25,193 nucleotides of DNA from Bacteroidales bacterium (lineage in GTDB: Bacteria > Bacteroidota > Bacteroidia > Bacteroidales > JAADJA01). Below are positions 7,597 through 17,235 of the stretch, piece after piece. Location of the stretch: contig JAOZOC010000003.1 in NCBI GenBank assembly GCA_029933495.1, positions 1-25,193 on the forward strand. The letters run 5' to 3'. Numbering within the stretch: the first letter of the stretch is position 1; every line of letters starts with the position of its first letter. The notes beneath the pieces are model-generated. The model saw nothing but the letters and a program-made list of their open reading frames with translations, did no database searches and was not told the DNA's origin. The translations under genes were made by a program, and so were the position numbers.

Positions 7597-9561
7597 ATGA
7601 CTACTGAAGAAAAAAATTCAATTAACGCAAAAAATTATAGCGCTAATAATATTCAGGTACTCGAAGGGCTGGAAGCCGTTCGAAAAAGACCTGCTATGTA
7701 TATTGGAGATGTTAGCACAAGAGGGCTTCATCATTTAGTTTATGAGGTTGTTGACAATTCAATTGACGAATCCCTTGCCGGGTATTGCGACTTGATTGAA
7801 GTATTTATCCATGCGGACAATTCCATAACTGTAACAGATAACGGAAGAGGAATTCCGACAGGGCTCCATGAAAAGGAAAACAGATCAGCTCTTGAGGTTG
7901 TTATGACTGTATTACATGCCGGAGGTAAATTCGACAAAGGGTCCTACAAAGTATCAGGCGGATTACACGGTGTAGGTGTCTCCTGTGTAAATGCTCTGTC
8001 AAACAAGCTTGTTGCAACAATTTATCGCGAGGGAAAAATCTTTAAACAAGAATATCAAAAAGGAAAACCTCAGTACGATGTTGAAGTTGTTGGCGAATCA
8101 CAAAAAACAGGAACGGAAGTCACATTCATCCCTGATGATACGATTTTTACAGTGACTGCTTATGAATATGATATTTTAGCTTCAAGGCTTCGCGAGCTTG
8201 CTTATCTGAATAAAGGAATAACGCTTACTCTTACTGATGAACGTTATACTGATGAGGATGGTAACTTTAAAAATGACACCTTTTACTCAGAGGAGGGATT
8301 AAAAGATTTTATCAGCTACCTTGATGCAACAAGAGAGAGTCTTATCAGTGAAATTATCAATATGGAAGGTGAGAAAAACAATATTCCTGTTGAAATAGCG
8401 ATGCAGTATAATACATCATTTTCCGAAAACCTACACTCATACGTAAATAATATTAACACTCACGAAGGAGGAACACACCTTTCCGGTTTCAGAAGAGGGC
8501 TTACCAGAACTCTTAAATCGTATGCCGAAAAATCCGGCATGCTTGCAAAACTGAAGTTTGATATTAGTGGTGATGACTTCCGCGAAGGACTTACTGCTAT
8601 AATCTCTGTAAAGGTTGCCGAACCCCAGTTTGAGGGTCAGACAAAAACGAAACTCGGAAACTCTGAAGTTATGGGAGCTGTTGATCAGATGGTCAGTGAG
8701 CACCTCTCAAACTTTCTTGAAGAGCACCCAAAAGAGGCAAAAACGATTGTCAACAAAGTCATCCTTGCTGCTACTGCACGACATGCTGCACGTAAAGCAC
8801 GTGAGTTGGTACAACGTAAAAATGTTCTGACCGGAACCGGACTTCCAGGCAAACTGGCAGACTGTTCGGAAAAAGATCCCGCATTGTGCGAAATATACCT
8901 CGTCGAGGGTGATTCTGCCGGTGGAACTGCAAAACAAGGACGCGACAGAAAATTCCAGGCTATTCTTCCACTCAGGGGTAAAATTCTTAATGTTGAGAAA
9001 GCTATGCAACATAAGATTTTTGAGAATGAGGAGATAAGGAATATGTTTACAGCAATGGGCATATCAATTGGAACAGAGGATGACAGTAAAGCTCTTAACC
9101 TTGAAAAGTTGCGCTATTATAAAATCATCATTATGACGGATGCTGATGTGGACGGAAGCCATATAACAACATTGCTTCTTACTTTCTTTTTCAGATATAT
9201 GAAAGAGCTTATCGAAAACGGTCATGTTTTTATTGCAACTCCCCCACTCTATCTTATTAAAAAAGGGAGTAAACAAAAATATTGCTGGAGTGAAGAGGAA
9301 CGAAACGAGGTTATTAGTGAGTATTCTGCTAATGGCTCAGAAAAAAGTATTCACATTCAACGGTATAAAGGTCTGGGAGAGATGAATGCAGAGCAGCTTT
9401 GGAACACTACTATGAACCCGGAAACAAGAATTCTGCGACTTGCAACTATTGAAAACGGAACAGAAGCTGACAGGGTTTTCTCAATGCTTATGGGTGACGA
9501 AGTTCCACCTCGCAGAGAATTCATTGAGAAAAATGCAAAATATGCAAATATTGATGTTTAG
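7597..9561 (+). CDS. gyrB: DNA gyrase subunit B
   Basis: ATPase and TOPRIM subunit of the type IIA topoisomerase that introduces negative supercoils together with GyrA. The 654-residue product has the GHKL ATPase motifs: VVDNSIDE, TDNGRGIP and GGLHGVGVSCVNALS. Between about 220 and 400 lies the transducer domain, including QTKTKLGN. The TOPRIM domain carries EGDSAGGTAKQGRDR with Glu437 and DADVDGSH with Asp515, Asp517 and Asp519, the magnesium-binding set. The C-terminal QRYKGLGEMNAEQLW confirms the family. The length matches the short GyrB of Bacteroidota, without the roughly 170-residue insert of enterobacterial enzymes. The closely related ParE cannot be excluded by motifs alone, but the N-terminal IQVLEGLEAVRKRPAMYIG and PLRGKILNVEKA favour GyrB. 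Single gene with its own promoter and terminator. Confidence 0.95.
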   Translation: MTTEEKNSINAKNYSANNIQVLEGLEAVRKRPAMYIGDVSTRGLHHLVYEVVDNSIDESLAGYCDLIEVFIHADNSITVTDNGRGIPTGLHEKENRSALEVVMTVLHAGGKFDKGSYKVSGGLHGVGVSCVNALSNKLVATIYREGKIFKQEYQKGKPQYDVEVVGESQKTGTEVTFIPDDTIFTVTAYEYDILASRLRELAYLNKGITLTLTDERYTDEDGNFKNDTFYSEEGLKDFISYLDATRESLISEIINMEGEKNNIPVEIAMQYNTSFSENLHSYVNNINTHEGGTHLSGFRRGLTRTLKSYAEKSGMLAKLKFDISGDDFREGLTAIISVKVAEPQFEGQTKTKLGNSEVMGAVDQMVSEHLSNFLEEHPKEAKTIVNKVILAATARHAARKARELVQRKNVLTGTGLPGKLADCSEKDPALCEIYLVEGDSAGGTAKQGRDRKFQAILPLRGKILNVEKAMQHKIFENEEIRNMFTAMGISIGTEDDSKALNLEKLRYYKIIIMTDADVDGSHITTLLLTFFFRYMKELIENGHVFIATPPLYLIKKGSKQKYCWSEEERNEVISEYSANGSEKSIHIQRYKGLGEMNAEQLWNTTMNPETRILRLATIENGTEADRVFSMLMGDEVPPRREFIEKNAKYANIDV

Positions 9562-9582
9562 ACAAACAAAGAATTGAATATT

Positions 9583-9618
9583 AAAAACCTTCCGGCTTTA
9601 AAGTTGTGAAGGTTTTTT
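9583..9618 (+). terminator. Rho-independent terminator after gyrB
   Basis: Arms AAAAACCTTC (9583-9592) and GAAGGTTTTT (9608-9617), loop of 15 bases, T-rich tail. It starts 21 bases after the gyrB stop. Confidence 0.75.
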
Positions 9619-9679
9619 CTTATTATTTGACTTAACAACATTTAACACCATTATTCAGTTCTCTTTAATATAAATAGAG

Positions 9680-9687
9680 TAGTTTTG
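9680..9687 (+). promoter_or_regulatory. -7 element (TAGTTTTG) of the tail-specific protease
   Basis: Exact TAnnTTTG match 22 bases before the first ATG (9710). A TTC at 9659-9661, 18 bases upstream, may serve as a degenerate -33. Confidence 0.5.
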
Positions 9688-9709
9688 TATCTTTTGGTAA
9701 ATAAGATAT

Positions 9710-11866
9710 ATGTACAATAAGATAATTATCGTTATGAAGTCAAGACTTTTCAGAATTATTGCAGTTCCCATTTTAATCGTATCTATAACCCTAATTGTCT
9801 TTGCATCAAGAAGCGGAGACCAGGAAGATTCCGACAGCATGAGAAGAATGCTGGTACTTAAAGTAATAACGTTTGCTATAAAAACCGGCCATTATGATCC
9901 AGGCAAAATTGATAATGAATTTTCAAAAAAAGCCTATAATCTCTTCATTGAAAGGATCGATTACAGCAAGCGTTTTCTTTTGCAGGAAGATATTGACAAA
10001 CTGTCGGAATATAAAACAAAACTTGACGATGCAATGCTGGAAGACAATTTTGACTTCCTTGATCTTTCTATAGAAATCCTGAATAAAAGGACAACAGAAA
10101 CTGAAGAGTATTATCAAATAATTCTAAACAAACCCTTTGATTTTTCACTGACTGAAAAAGTTGAAGTGGATGCCAAAAAAAGGAATTATGCAAATTCCAA
10201 AGATGAATTAAAGGAAATATGGAGAAAGTCGCTGAAGTATGAAACAATGACCAGGGTGAAAGAGATGCTGGAAGATCAGGAAAAAGCTGCTGAAAAAAGC
10301 GATACTGTCACGATTAAAAGTTTTGATGAAATCGAAACAGAAGCAAGAGAAAAGATACTAAAGAGTTATGATGACTTGTTTCATCTCATTGAAAAATTTA
10401 ATGATGATGACCGCCTGAATATTTATATAAACTCACTCGTAAACGTCTTCGATCCTCATACACAATATTTTCCACCAAAGGAAAAAGAAAATTTTGATAT
10501 TCGGTTTTCAGGAGAGCTTGAAGGTATTGGTGCTCAGCTTACTCAAAAAAATTCTTATATCGAAGTCATTAGAGTTATTCCCGGAAGTCCGACATGGAAA
10601 CAAGGTGAGATTGAGGTTGGCGATTTCATCATAAAGGTAGCTCAGGATGGTGAAGAGCCTGTTGATGTTGTTGATATGCGCCTTGATGATGCTGTTCAGC
10701 TCATTCGGGGGCCAAAGGGTACCAAAGTAACGCTCACGATAAAAAAACTTGATGGAACTATTAAAGATATTGAAATTATTCGTGATGTTGTTATCCTGGA
10801 AGAGACTTATGCAAAATCAGCTTTACTAAAATCAAAATCAGGCGAAACATATGGATATCTCAGACTGCCTTCATTCTATGTGAATTTTAACAAAGCAGAT
10901 GGGAAAAATTGTTATGATGATGTAAAAACAGAACTTGAAAAGCTAAAAGCAGAGAATGTAGATGGAATCATCTTTGACTTGCGGGGTAATGGAGGTGGCT
11001 CTTTACAAGATGTTGTGAAAATTGCAGGATTATTTATTAAAGACGGCCCGATGGTTCAGGCTAAGGACAGGCAAGGTAAAATAAGGATATTAAAGGATGA
11101 AGATGCAATTATTCAATACGATGGCCCGTTGGTCGTAATGATAAATGCTGTCAGTGCTTCGGCATCAGAAATTTTTGCTGCTGCAATGCAGGATTACAAC
11201 AGAGCAATTATTGTAGGGGGAAATCATTCTTTCGGAAAAGGAACAGTTCAAAATTTCGCTGAGCTTGATAGAATGGTTCCACGCAAACCGGATGATATGA
11301 AGTCTCTCGGAGCACTAAAAATGACCATCCAGAAATTTTACAGGATAAACGGAGGCTCCACCCAATTGAAAGGAGTAACACCTGATATTATTTTTCCTGA
11401 TTATTACAACTACATTGACTTTGGTGAAAAAGATATGGATTATCCAATGCCATGGGACGAAATTCCTGCAGTGGAGAGCAATAGCTGGACACCTTCGTTT
11501 AATGTAAAAAAAGTTGAGGAAAATACTAAAAATGAAATTAAAAAGGATACTCTGTTAACTCTTATTCACGAAAATGGTAAAAGATTAAAAGAGATTAGAG
11601 ATAATACCAATCTAACTCTTAATTACGAAAAGTACAATGAGCTAATCACTAAGAGAGAAGAATCGGGAAAAAGATTTAAGAGGATAGGAAAAGACACTCT
11701 CGGACTTACTATTCAGGTGTTACAAGCTGACCTCCCAAAAATAGAAGCAGACACCTCAGCAAAGGCAAGGTCAGATGCCTGGATATCAGACCTAAAGAAA
11801 GACATCTATCTTTACAAAACAACAGGCATTATGGATGAGATAAAAGGGAAAAGAGAAGAGGAATAA
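9710..11866 (+). CDS. prc: Carboxy-terminal processing (tail-specific) protease, S41 family
   Basis: Periplasmic serine protease that trims or degrades proteins from their C-termini; relatives in other bacteria act on cell-wall hydrolases and lipoprotein substrates. The 718-residue product has an N-terminal membrane or signal segment (SRLFRIIAVPILIVSITL), an alpha-helical N-terminal domain to about 240, a PDZ domain at about 255-345 (GELEGIGAQL to LTIKKLDG), and the S41 domain at about 365-560. IIFDLRGNGGGSL is the conserved substrate-cradle motif. SASASE at 482-487 contains the nucleophile, by alignment with Escherichia coli Prc probably Ser484, and FGKGTVQ holds the general base Lys510. A helical C-terminal domain rich in Lys and Glu follows. 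A second ATG at 9734 (MKSRLFRI) would give a more typical signal peptide; both are plausible. Confidence 0.93.
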   Translation: MYNKIIIVMKSRLFRIIAVPILIVSITLIVFASRSGDQEDSDSMRRMLVLKVITFAIKTGHYDPGKIDNEFSKKAYNLFIERIDYSKRFLLQEDIDKLSEYKTKLDDAMLEDNFDFLDLSIEILNKRTTETEEYYQIILNKPFDFSLTEKVEVDAKKRNYANSKDELKEIWRKSLKYETMTRVKEMLEDQEKAAEKSDTVTIKSFDEIETEAREKILKSYDDLFHLIEKFNDDDRLNIYINSLVNVFDPHTQYFPPKEKENFDIRFSGELEGIGAQLTQKNSYIEVIRVIPGSPTWKQGEIEVGDFIIKVAQDGEEPVDVVDMRLDDAVQLIRGPKGTKVTLTIKKLDGTIKDIEIIRDVVILEETYAKSALLKSKSGETYGYLRLPSFYVNFNKADGKNCYDDVKTELEKLKAENVDGIIFDLRGNGGGSLQDVVKIAGLFIKDGPMVQAKDRQGKIRILKDEDAIIQYDGPLVVMINAVSASASEIFAAAMQDYNRAIIVGGNHSFGKGTVQNFAELDRMVPRKPDDMKSLGALKMTIQKFYRINGGSTQLKGVTPDIIFPDYYNYIDFGEKDMDYPMPWDEIPAVESNSWTPSFNVKKVEENTKNEIKKDTLLTLIHENGKRLKEIRDNTNLTLNYEKYNELITKREESGKRFKRIGKDTLGLTIQVLQADLPKIEADTSAKARSDAWISDLKKDIYLYKTTGIMDEIKGKREEE

Positions 11867-11927
11867 GGCATTTTGTTTTTTTACAATTTTAACTTTCTGG
11901 TTTATACTGGTTAGGGTTTGAAACAGA

Positions 11928-13280
11928 TTAGTCTATCCTTTGCCTAAAAAGCTTTTTCTTTTCCGTTTCTATCCAGCCTTTGTAAATGAAATAGGCATAC
12001 CCATCGCGGACTTTAATCTTTTCAACATAGGGAAAAGATATTTTCATTACAAGGGATGTTTCTCCCGTTTTTATGTTTATTTCCCGAAGCTCTTTCTGCC
12101 CGTTGCTTCTGATAAACAGAGTGTAAAGTTTCCGTTTCTGTTCATCAATGATAACACTTTTATCCCATTTAACCGACTTTGCCCATGCCGAAGCAAATGT
12201 ACGCAGCGGATCATACTTTTTCGTTACATGATATTTTATGGGTGTTGTAAAGAGTAAAGTATTTGACAGATCATAAAACTCGATAACAGAATCAGGATGA
12301 TTAAAAATGCAAACAGTATCACCAAATCTTTGCATCGGTGCATAAACAGGTGCCAGATATGCCATTTTTGCAAACCGGTTCTGGACTTCAATATTTCTGT
12401 ATCCGCGCCAAACACTACCATCTGGGGTACCAGGCATAGCACTTATTAAAATCAGATCTTTTTCAGGAACAGCTATTGCATTCCTGTTTATAAATGCCAT
12501 TTTATCCTTATCAAATATTGTTCGGAACAATGTCCAGTCTTTTGAGGCGGTATCAGCGGAATAGTACTTCAGAATAAGGTCATGAAAAATCCGCTTTTGA
12601 AAATACAAATGGTCTCCTGCCCTGAATTTACAATCCCCCATAATATCCTTAAAATCATCAATATCAACTCCCGGCATCAGCTTTATATTATCACCTTCAA
12701 AATAAATCTGAAAAGACCTTGTTTTTGTAAACAAGTGCACATTCCCGAGACAATCACGGAACAGTTGAAACGGCCTGCCGGGAAGAATAGTAAGTTTGGC
12801 TTTGTCCTCACCGTCATAAGTTCTGAAAAGCAGCTCAGCCCTTGATAAAGTATATTTAAATATCAATAAAAGAATACCATCGTCTAATAATTCATAATCC
12901 AGAACAGAATACTTCTTGTCGCGGTATATTGTATCTATCCTATCGGTAATAACGGTTACACCACTTAGCCTTGTCACCTCCGGTGTAAGCTGAACATTAA
13001 TCTTCCCAATAGGTGGAGCTTCAAGATTTACCTTTAAAGAGGAATAACCAATATGGGTAAATATCAGAGAGGTTGGAAAAATACTCAATGAAATTGCAAA
13101 GTCTCCCGATTCATTGGTTATGGTTCCGGTATTATTATTTGATGATTTTATATTGACATCAGTAAGCGGTTCGCCTGTTTTACGGTCGGTAACTGAACCT
13201 GATACACTAAATTTAAAATCCTGTCCAAGGATAAATAACGGACACAGCAGGATAAATAATATTTGTATCGCAACCTTCAC
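11928..13280 (-). CDS. Secreted carboxypeptidase-regulatory-like domain protein, PorU-linked
   Basis: Function unknown. The 450-residue product starts at GTG (13280). An in-frame stop lies four codons upstream, so no earlier start is possible, and this start gives a clean signal peptide (KVAIQILFILLCPLFILGQ). Residues about 24-110 form a carboxypeptidase D regulatory-like beta sandwich (VSGSVTDRKTGEPLTDVNIK), the module also found at the N-terminus of SusC/TonB-dependent proteins. The remainder (about 115-450) is a run of beta-strand-like repeats, such as LFRDCLGNVHLFTKTRSFQI and KIKVRDGYAYFIYKGW, resembling a beta-propeller; that fold call is inference. I see no T9SS C-terminal domain or lipobox. 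It starts 26 bases after the end of the first PorU gene on the same strand, so the two are probably co-transcribed, which makes it a candidate partner of T9SS sorting. Confidence 0.8.
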   Translation of the reverse strand: MKVAIQILFILLCPLFILGQDFKFSVSGSVTDRKTGEPLTDVNIKSSNNNTGTITNESGDFAISLSIFPTSLIFTHIGYSSLKVNLEAPPIGKINVQLTPEVTRLSGVTVITDRIDTIYRDKKYSVLDYELLDDGILLLIFKYTLSRAELLFRTYDGEDKAKLTILPGRPFQLFRDCLGNVHLFTKTRSFQIYFEGDNIKLMPGVDIDDFKDIMGDCKFRAGDHLYFQKRIFHDLILKYYSADTASKDWTLFRTIFDKDKMAFINRNAIAVPEKDLILISAMPGTPDGSVWRGYRNIEVQNRFAKMAYLAPVYAPMQRFGDTVCIFNHPDSVIEFYDLSNTLLFTTPIKYHVTKKYDPLRTFASAWAKSVKWDKSVIIDEQKRKLYTLFIRSNGQKELREINIKTGETSLVMKISFPYVEKIKVRDGYAYFIYKGWIETEKKKLFRQRID

Positions 13281-13306
13281 ATTTTGGCATTACATTTTAA
13301 TAAACC

Positions 13307-16300
13307 TTATCTCGAAATAATCAGTTTCTGTACCGTAGAAGTTTCATTCCTGCTTTCATCTGTAACGGTAACTTTGTAAATATACATTCCATTATCAAGA
13401 TTACCGCCTGAAGCATCCGTACCGTTCCAGGTAAAGTATGGAATCGTTGTCCCTGTTGACATAATGGATGTTGACCAGTTAAGCACCCTACGACCTGAGA
13501 GATTAAAAATTTCAAGACTAATTTCAAGCTCATCTCCGGGATGCGAATGATCCAGGGTAAAAGTAGTCTCAAGACTAAAAGGATTAGGCATATTCATCAC
13601 CTTCGATAATGAAAGTGTTGCATTACTGCTAATAACAAAATCAATAGAGGCAACTGAAGAATTATTATATGTATCCCAGGCTTTCAAGGTTAAAGTATGG
13701 TGGCCATCAGGTAAATCAAAAAACGGATAGGTAATTGAACCTTCCTTATAACTATCAACAGCAGGTGTAAAAGCATTGTTAAGCACAATCGAATTGTATG
13801 TATTTCCATCAATGGTTACGACAATATCATGCCCTATACCATTCTGCGATATATTGATACCGTGTTCATCAAACAGTTCGGCCATAAGCACCGGACTATC
13901 GTTAGTCTGATCACCCGACACAAAACCATTATCATTCATATACAATTTGATTTCAGGTCCTTCATTGTCTGCATTTGCATTTTGATTAAGACCGCCAACA
14001 ATGACATCATTAAAATATCCTGTGGCGTCACTATCATCCGAGTAGGCATAATAGCTAATCTTACCATTTCCAAAGTTGTACGCAATATCTTTTGGAACAA
14101 TAAAAGTAAAAGAAAACTCACCATCTGTTACCGTACTTATACCCTCGAAAATAGATTTATCCTGACAATAAAAATTAACAGGAATACTATTAGAGTCATT
14201 TCCACGGGTTTTGTATGTTGTTATTTTATCAAAAACAGTTGGGATGATATTACCATTAAAGCTACTATTTTTCTCACCTGAGTTATCAACAATCATCCCC
14301 TTAACAGTTATCTCAGTCAATGCTGATAATGTATCCAGAGATTCACCATTAGAAATATTCTGTCCATTAACCTCGGAAGTCACAATTTCATATCCCGGGT
14401 ATGCCATTCTCATAGCAGGGTCACCAAGCAAAACAAAGTTTTTTGTGTTTGTCTGTCCGGGTGGCTTCGACAAACGGATAAGATCGCCAAATGTAGGAAA
14501 TTTCCCATCAACTTTTTCAAACGCATTATTATAGAAGCGTTTGTTTAAAGAATAGTTCGCAAGTGCATAGGCTAACCTCGTAGTTGTAAACAATGCTATA
14601 CCTCCTCCCGCCGGAGTAAGAAGCACAATCTCGCCGGCAGAAACCAGATAGGGATCATCAAATCTTGAAAACTCGCAAGTGGCAGTTACAAAAACAGGAA
14701 GCATATCGTAATTTGTCCAGCTAACAATATCTGAAATACCGAGAATGCCCTCATGTGCCCACCCCAGCTCTCCACCATGGCCTACATAATTCATTATCAA
14801 TACACCTTCTTCAATTTGTTTTTCAATAGCGACATTCACTTCCGGATATTTTTTCCCACTTGGGGTGCTTTCCTGTGTATAGGCGTCAAGATATATTTTA
14901 TTCTGATTATAAAGCGGGTCTGAATTAGTTACTCTTGCAGAAAGGCTGTCAGCCTGTTGCAGGTGCATATTGTTGTCCTGATCATCAGCAATAAAGCAAA
15001 TTCTGTTACGCCAGGCACCAAAAGGAGGTAAAGCCGTTTTATAATAATGTTCTATTTTATCAACTATTGTTGAAGCATCATCAGGATTTGTGATTGGAAA
15101 CCTGCCTATTCCGATATCAAGAACACCAGACCCGTCATTGCCTTCATTATCATCAAGAAAGCCGAAATAATCATCCATCACATAACTTGCAGCGGTATTC
15201 CATGATTGATTGGTCTGAAAAGTCGGGATATAGTTAGTATTATTCTCAATCCTGTCTTTTGGATCAAAAGAACCATCCCCCATCAGTAAAAGGAATTTAG
15301 GCTCAGCACCATCTGACCTGTCATATAACATCTTAATAAAATCACGAATTGATGTGGGATCAGCCACCCCGGAAGAAAACTCATTAAAAACCTGATCTGT
15401 GGTAACAATAATAGTAGTTAAACCATCCCTCTCCTCGTGCAATTGAGCCACTCTGTGCGAAGCATCTGTAAACAAAGGATGTGTAACAATTATCATATCC
15501 GCTCCGGAAAGACTATGCAAATCCTGATTTTCAACTGTACCAACAAATTCTGGACTCAATAATAAAGAGTTGTCGAAAGTAATAAATTCGCGCAGTGAAT
15601 CGGTGTGCAACCGAAAATGTATCTCCTGATCATTAATATTGAACTGAACATTTTTAGGGTTATATTTATTTGTTACTTCCCAGACCTGGGTATTTCCATT
15701 TGCACCTGATAAAACAAAATCGGAAACAAAACCCTCAGCTATTGAATTCAAATCGCGGAAATATAGTTGCGAATCACTGATCTTCAGTTTACATCTTGCA
15801 TTAATACGAATATTATCAAGCCAGGCCATTGAAGATATTGAAGATGGGAAATATTTGTATTTAAGTTTTATTAGTTCACTGGCAGATTGATAATAAAAAG
15901 TTCTTTTCTTTGTCCTGGCATATAAGACAGATCCAAGTGTAACAGAGGTCATTGTAACCTTATCTACCTGCTCACCATTAGCAGTTACTACAATAGTATC
16001 GTTGGTAAAAGTGCGATTCGCAAAGCCTGTTTTAACTGTAACTAATGAAGATGTATCAATATCTGGGATAAAAAAGTCATATTCATATTCCAAAATCTCA
16101 CCAAACTCATCGCTATACCAGAACTTCCCTGATTTAATGAGGTTAATCCTTTCTTCCTCGTATGCTGTATAATAATTATAAGTAGAAACTACTGCTGATG
16201 GATTATCAACTGTTTGAGGCTGTGGCATTATCCTACTACCAGCCCCTTGAGAATAAGACAAGTAATAGAATGAAAAATTGCTATAAAGATTAATATTGTA

Positions 16301-17125
16301 ATCGAAAAACCCAAGTACATCATACCACTTGTCAGGTCCTTGTCCAAAAAATAAAATATAATCTTCTTCATTAAAAACCCCATCATTTTCACCACTGACA
16401 AAAATAGAGTTCTGAATAAGGTCATCTGGTCTGAAAATGGAATTTTTCTCTGGAAGCATGCCTCCGCCATTTCCATAAATACGGATATCTTTGGGGTTAA
16501 TCGACTCAGGATTTATTCCATAAGAAACAAGATCATCATAAGTAATTTTATAGACTCCAGGCTTGTCAACCTTTATCTTGTACCACTCTCCGGAAAAGAG
16601 AATCGAATGTTCAGCATAGGACCTGTTTGAAAGGCCTCCTGTATTTTGTGATTTTTGAACAGTAATAACTTTCAAACCAAATTCAATCAGCTTTTCATAA
16701 ACTCCAGTCTCCATATTAAATCTTAGAGGGGTAAACGATACAATACCCAACGGCCTTTTCTTTTCAAAACCAACTTCCGCAGAAATAATTATACTCTGAT
16801 TAGTAAAGCCGGAAGTCTGTAAAAATAATGTTTCCTCAGGAGAACAAGGCTCAAAGGTTTGACTAACAAATTCAACTTCAAGTTCCACATTAGAGCTCTT
16901 CAGGTGAAATGATTCAAAATATGCAGGCAATCCTGTTGACAAGTCAACCTGTGCATCATCAAAATACAGATATTCAATAGTCTGGTCATCCGAAATATTC
17001 TCCTTCACCACACCTTTCCAGTTGATTTCACCATGAGAAATAATTTCCTGACCAAACAAAGAAATCGGAATATTAAAAATTAATATACAATAAAGTAAAA
17101 CTCTCATCAATAAAAATATTTTCAT
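13307..17125 (-). CDS. porU: PorU-like T9SS C25 sortase, copy 1
   Basis: Outer-membrane-associated gingipain-family protease that removes the C-terminal domain of T9SS cargo and links the protein to surface lipopolysaccharide. The 1272-residue product has a signal peptide (MKIFLLMRVLLYCILIF), a beta-rich N-terminal half, the C25 peptidase domain at about 550-930, then an Ig-like region and a T9SS-type C-terminal domain (about 1180-1272) with MPNPFS and ending TVQKLIISR. The catalytic dyad is present: His783 in NYVGHGGELGW and Cys817 in FVTATCEF. The 34-residue spacing is close to that of the reported Porphyromonas gingivalis PorU dyad. I prefer ATG 17125 over an in-frame TTG at 17140, which coincides with the predicted transcription start. 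The next gene follows after 26 bases. The protein is a full-length paralogue of the gene at 17236-21048. Confidence 0.9.
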   Translation of the reverse strand: MKIFLLMRVLLYCILIFNIPISLFGQEIISHGEINWKGVVKENISDDQTIEYLYFDDAQVDLSTGLPAYFESFHLKSSNVELEVEFVSQTFEPCSPEETLFLQTSGFTNQSIIISAEVGFEKKRPLGIVSFTPLRFNMETGVYEKLIEFGLKVITVQKSQNTGGLSNRSYAEHSILFSGEWYKIKVDKPGVYKITYDDLVSYGINPESINPKDIRIYGNGGGMLPEKNSIFRPDDLIQNSIFVSGENDGVFNEEDYILFFGQGPDKWYDVLGFFDYNINLYSNFSFYYLSYSQGAGSRIMPQPQTVDNPSAVVSTYNYYTAYEEERINLIKSGKFWYSDEFGEILEYEYDFFIPDIDTSSLVTVKTGFANRTFTNDTIVVTANGEQVDKVTMTSVTLGSVLYARTKKRTFYYQSASELIKLKYKYFPSSISSMAWLDNIRINARCKLKISDSQLYFRDLNSIAEGFVSDFVLSGANGNTQVWEVTNKYNPKNVQFNINDQEIHFRLHTDSLREFITFDNSLLLSPEFVGTVENQDLHSLSGADMIIVTHPLFTDASHRVAQLHEERDGLTTIIVTTDQVFNEFSSGVADPTSIRDFIKMLYDRSDGAEPKFLLLMGDGSFDPKDRIENNTNYIPTFQTNQSWNTAASYVMDDYFGFLDDNEGNDGSGVLDIGIGRFPITNPDDASTIVDKIEHYYKTALPPFGAWRNRICFIADDQDNNMHLQQADSLSARVTNSDPLYNQNKIYLDAYTQESTPSGKKYPEVNVAIEKQIEEGVLIMNYVGHGGELGWAHEGILGISDIVSWTNYDMLPVFVTATCEFSRFDDPYLVSAGEIVLLTPAGGGIALFTTTRLAYALANYSLNKRFYNNAFEKVDGKFPTFGDLIRLSKPPGQTNTKNFVLLGDPAMRMAYPGYEIVTSEVNGQNISNGESLDTLSALTEITVKGMIVDNSGEKNSSFNGNIIPTVFDKITTYKTRGNDSNSIPVNFYCQDKSIFEGISTVTDGEFSFTFIVPKDIAYNFGNGKISYYAYSDDSDATGYFNDVIVGGLNQNANADNEGPEIKLYMNDNGFVSGDQTNDSPVLMAELFDEHGINISQNGIGHDIVVTIDGNTYNSIVLNNAFTPAVDSYKEGSITYPFFDLPDGHHTLTLKAWDTYNNSSVASIDFVISSNATLSLSKVMNMPNPFSLETTFTLDHSHPGDELEISLEIFNLSGRRVLNWSTSIMSTGTTIPYFTWNGTDASGGNLDNGMYIYKVTVTDESRNETSTVQKLIISR

Positions 17126-17147
17126 TTTAAGATTACCCAAACAAGTA

Positions 17148-17155
17148 CAAAAATA
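17148..17155 (-). promoter_or_regulatory. -7 element (TATTTTTG) of PorU copy 1
   Basis: Read on the minus strand this is an exact TAnnTTTG, 22 bases before ATG 17125. Its -33 region falls inside the terminator hairpin of PorU copy 2, so terminator and promoter are packed together. It argues for independent expression of the downstream PorU. Confidence 0.5.
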
Positions 17156-17164
17156 CTAAAAAAT

Positions 17165-17194
17165 ATATTAGCCTGATACTTATCAGGCTAATAT
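17165..17194 (-). terminator. Strong terminator between the two PorU genes
   Basis: Perfect 13-bp stem (17165-17177 pairing with 17182-17194, core TTAGCCTGAT/ATCAGGCTAA) with loop ACTT. On the minus strand it is followed by a T-run (17163-17158). It lies about 40 bases beyond the stop of PorU copy 2. Confidence 0.88.
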
Positions 17195-17235
17195 TATAAG
17201 ACGTTCATTATTCTAAAATAGTTGCGTTTTGCAGT

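Noticed and set aside
8685..9062. 125-codon minus-strand reading frame inside gyrB
   Set aside because: It covers the complement of the conserved TOPRIM region; its openness follows from gyrB codon use.
11867..11927. Terminator between the convergent protease and the PorU-linked gene
   Set aside because: I found T-rich sequence and a partial direct repeat (CTGG) but no stable stem.
11928..13280. Identification as PorZ
   Set aside because: It is too short for the two propellers of PorZ and has no T9SS C-terminal domain.
13829..14281. 150-codon plus-strand reading frame inside PorU copy 1
   Set aside because: It lies wholly antisense to a conserved gene and shows no domain or start signal.
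17126..17140. TTG start for PorU copy 1
   Set aside because: It falls at the predicted transcription start, and ATG 17125 gives a standard signal peptide and perfect colinearity with PorU copy 2.
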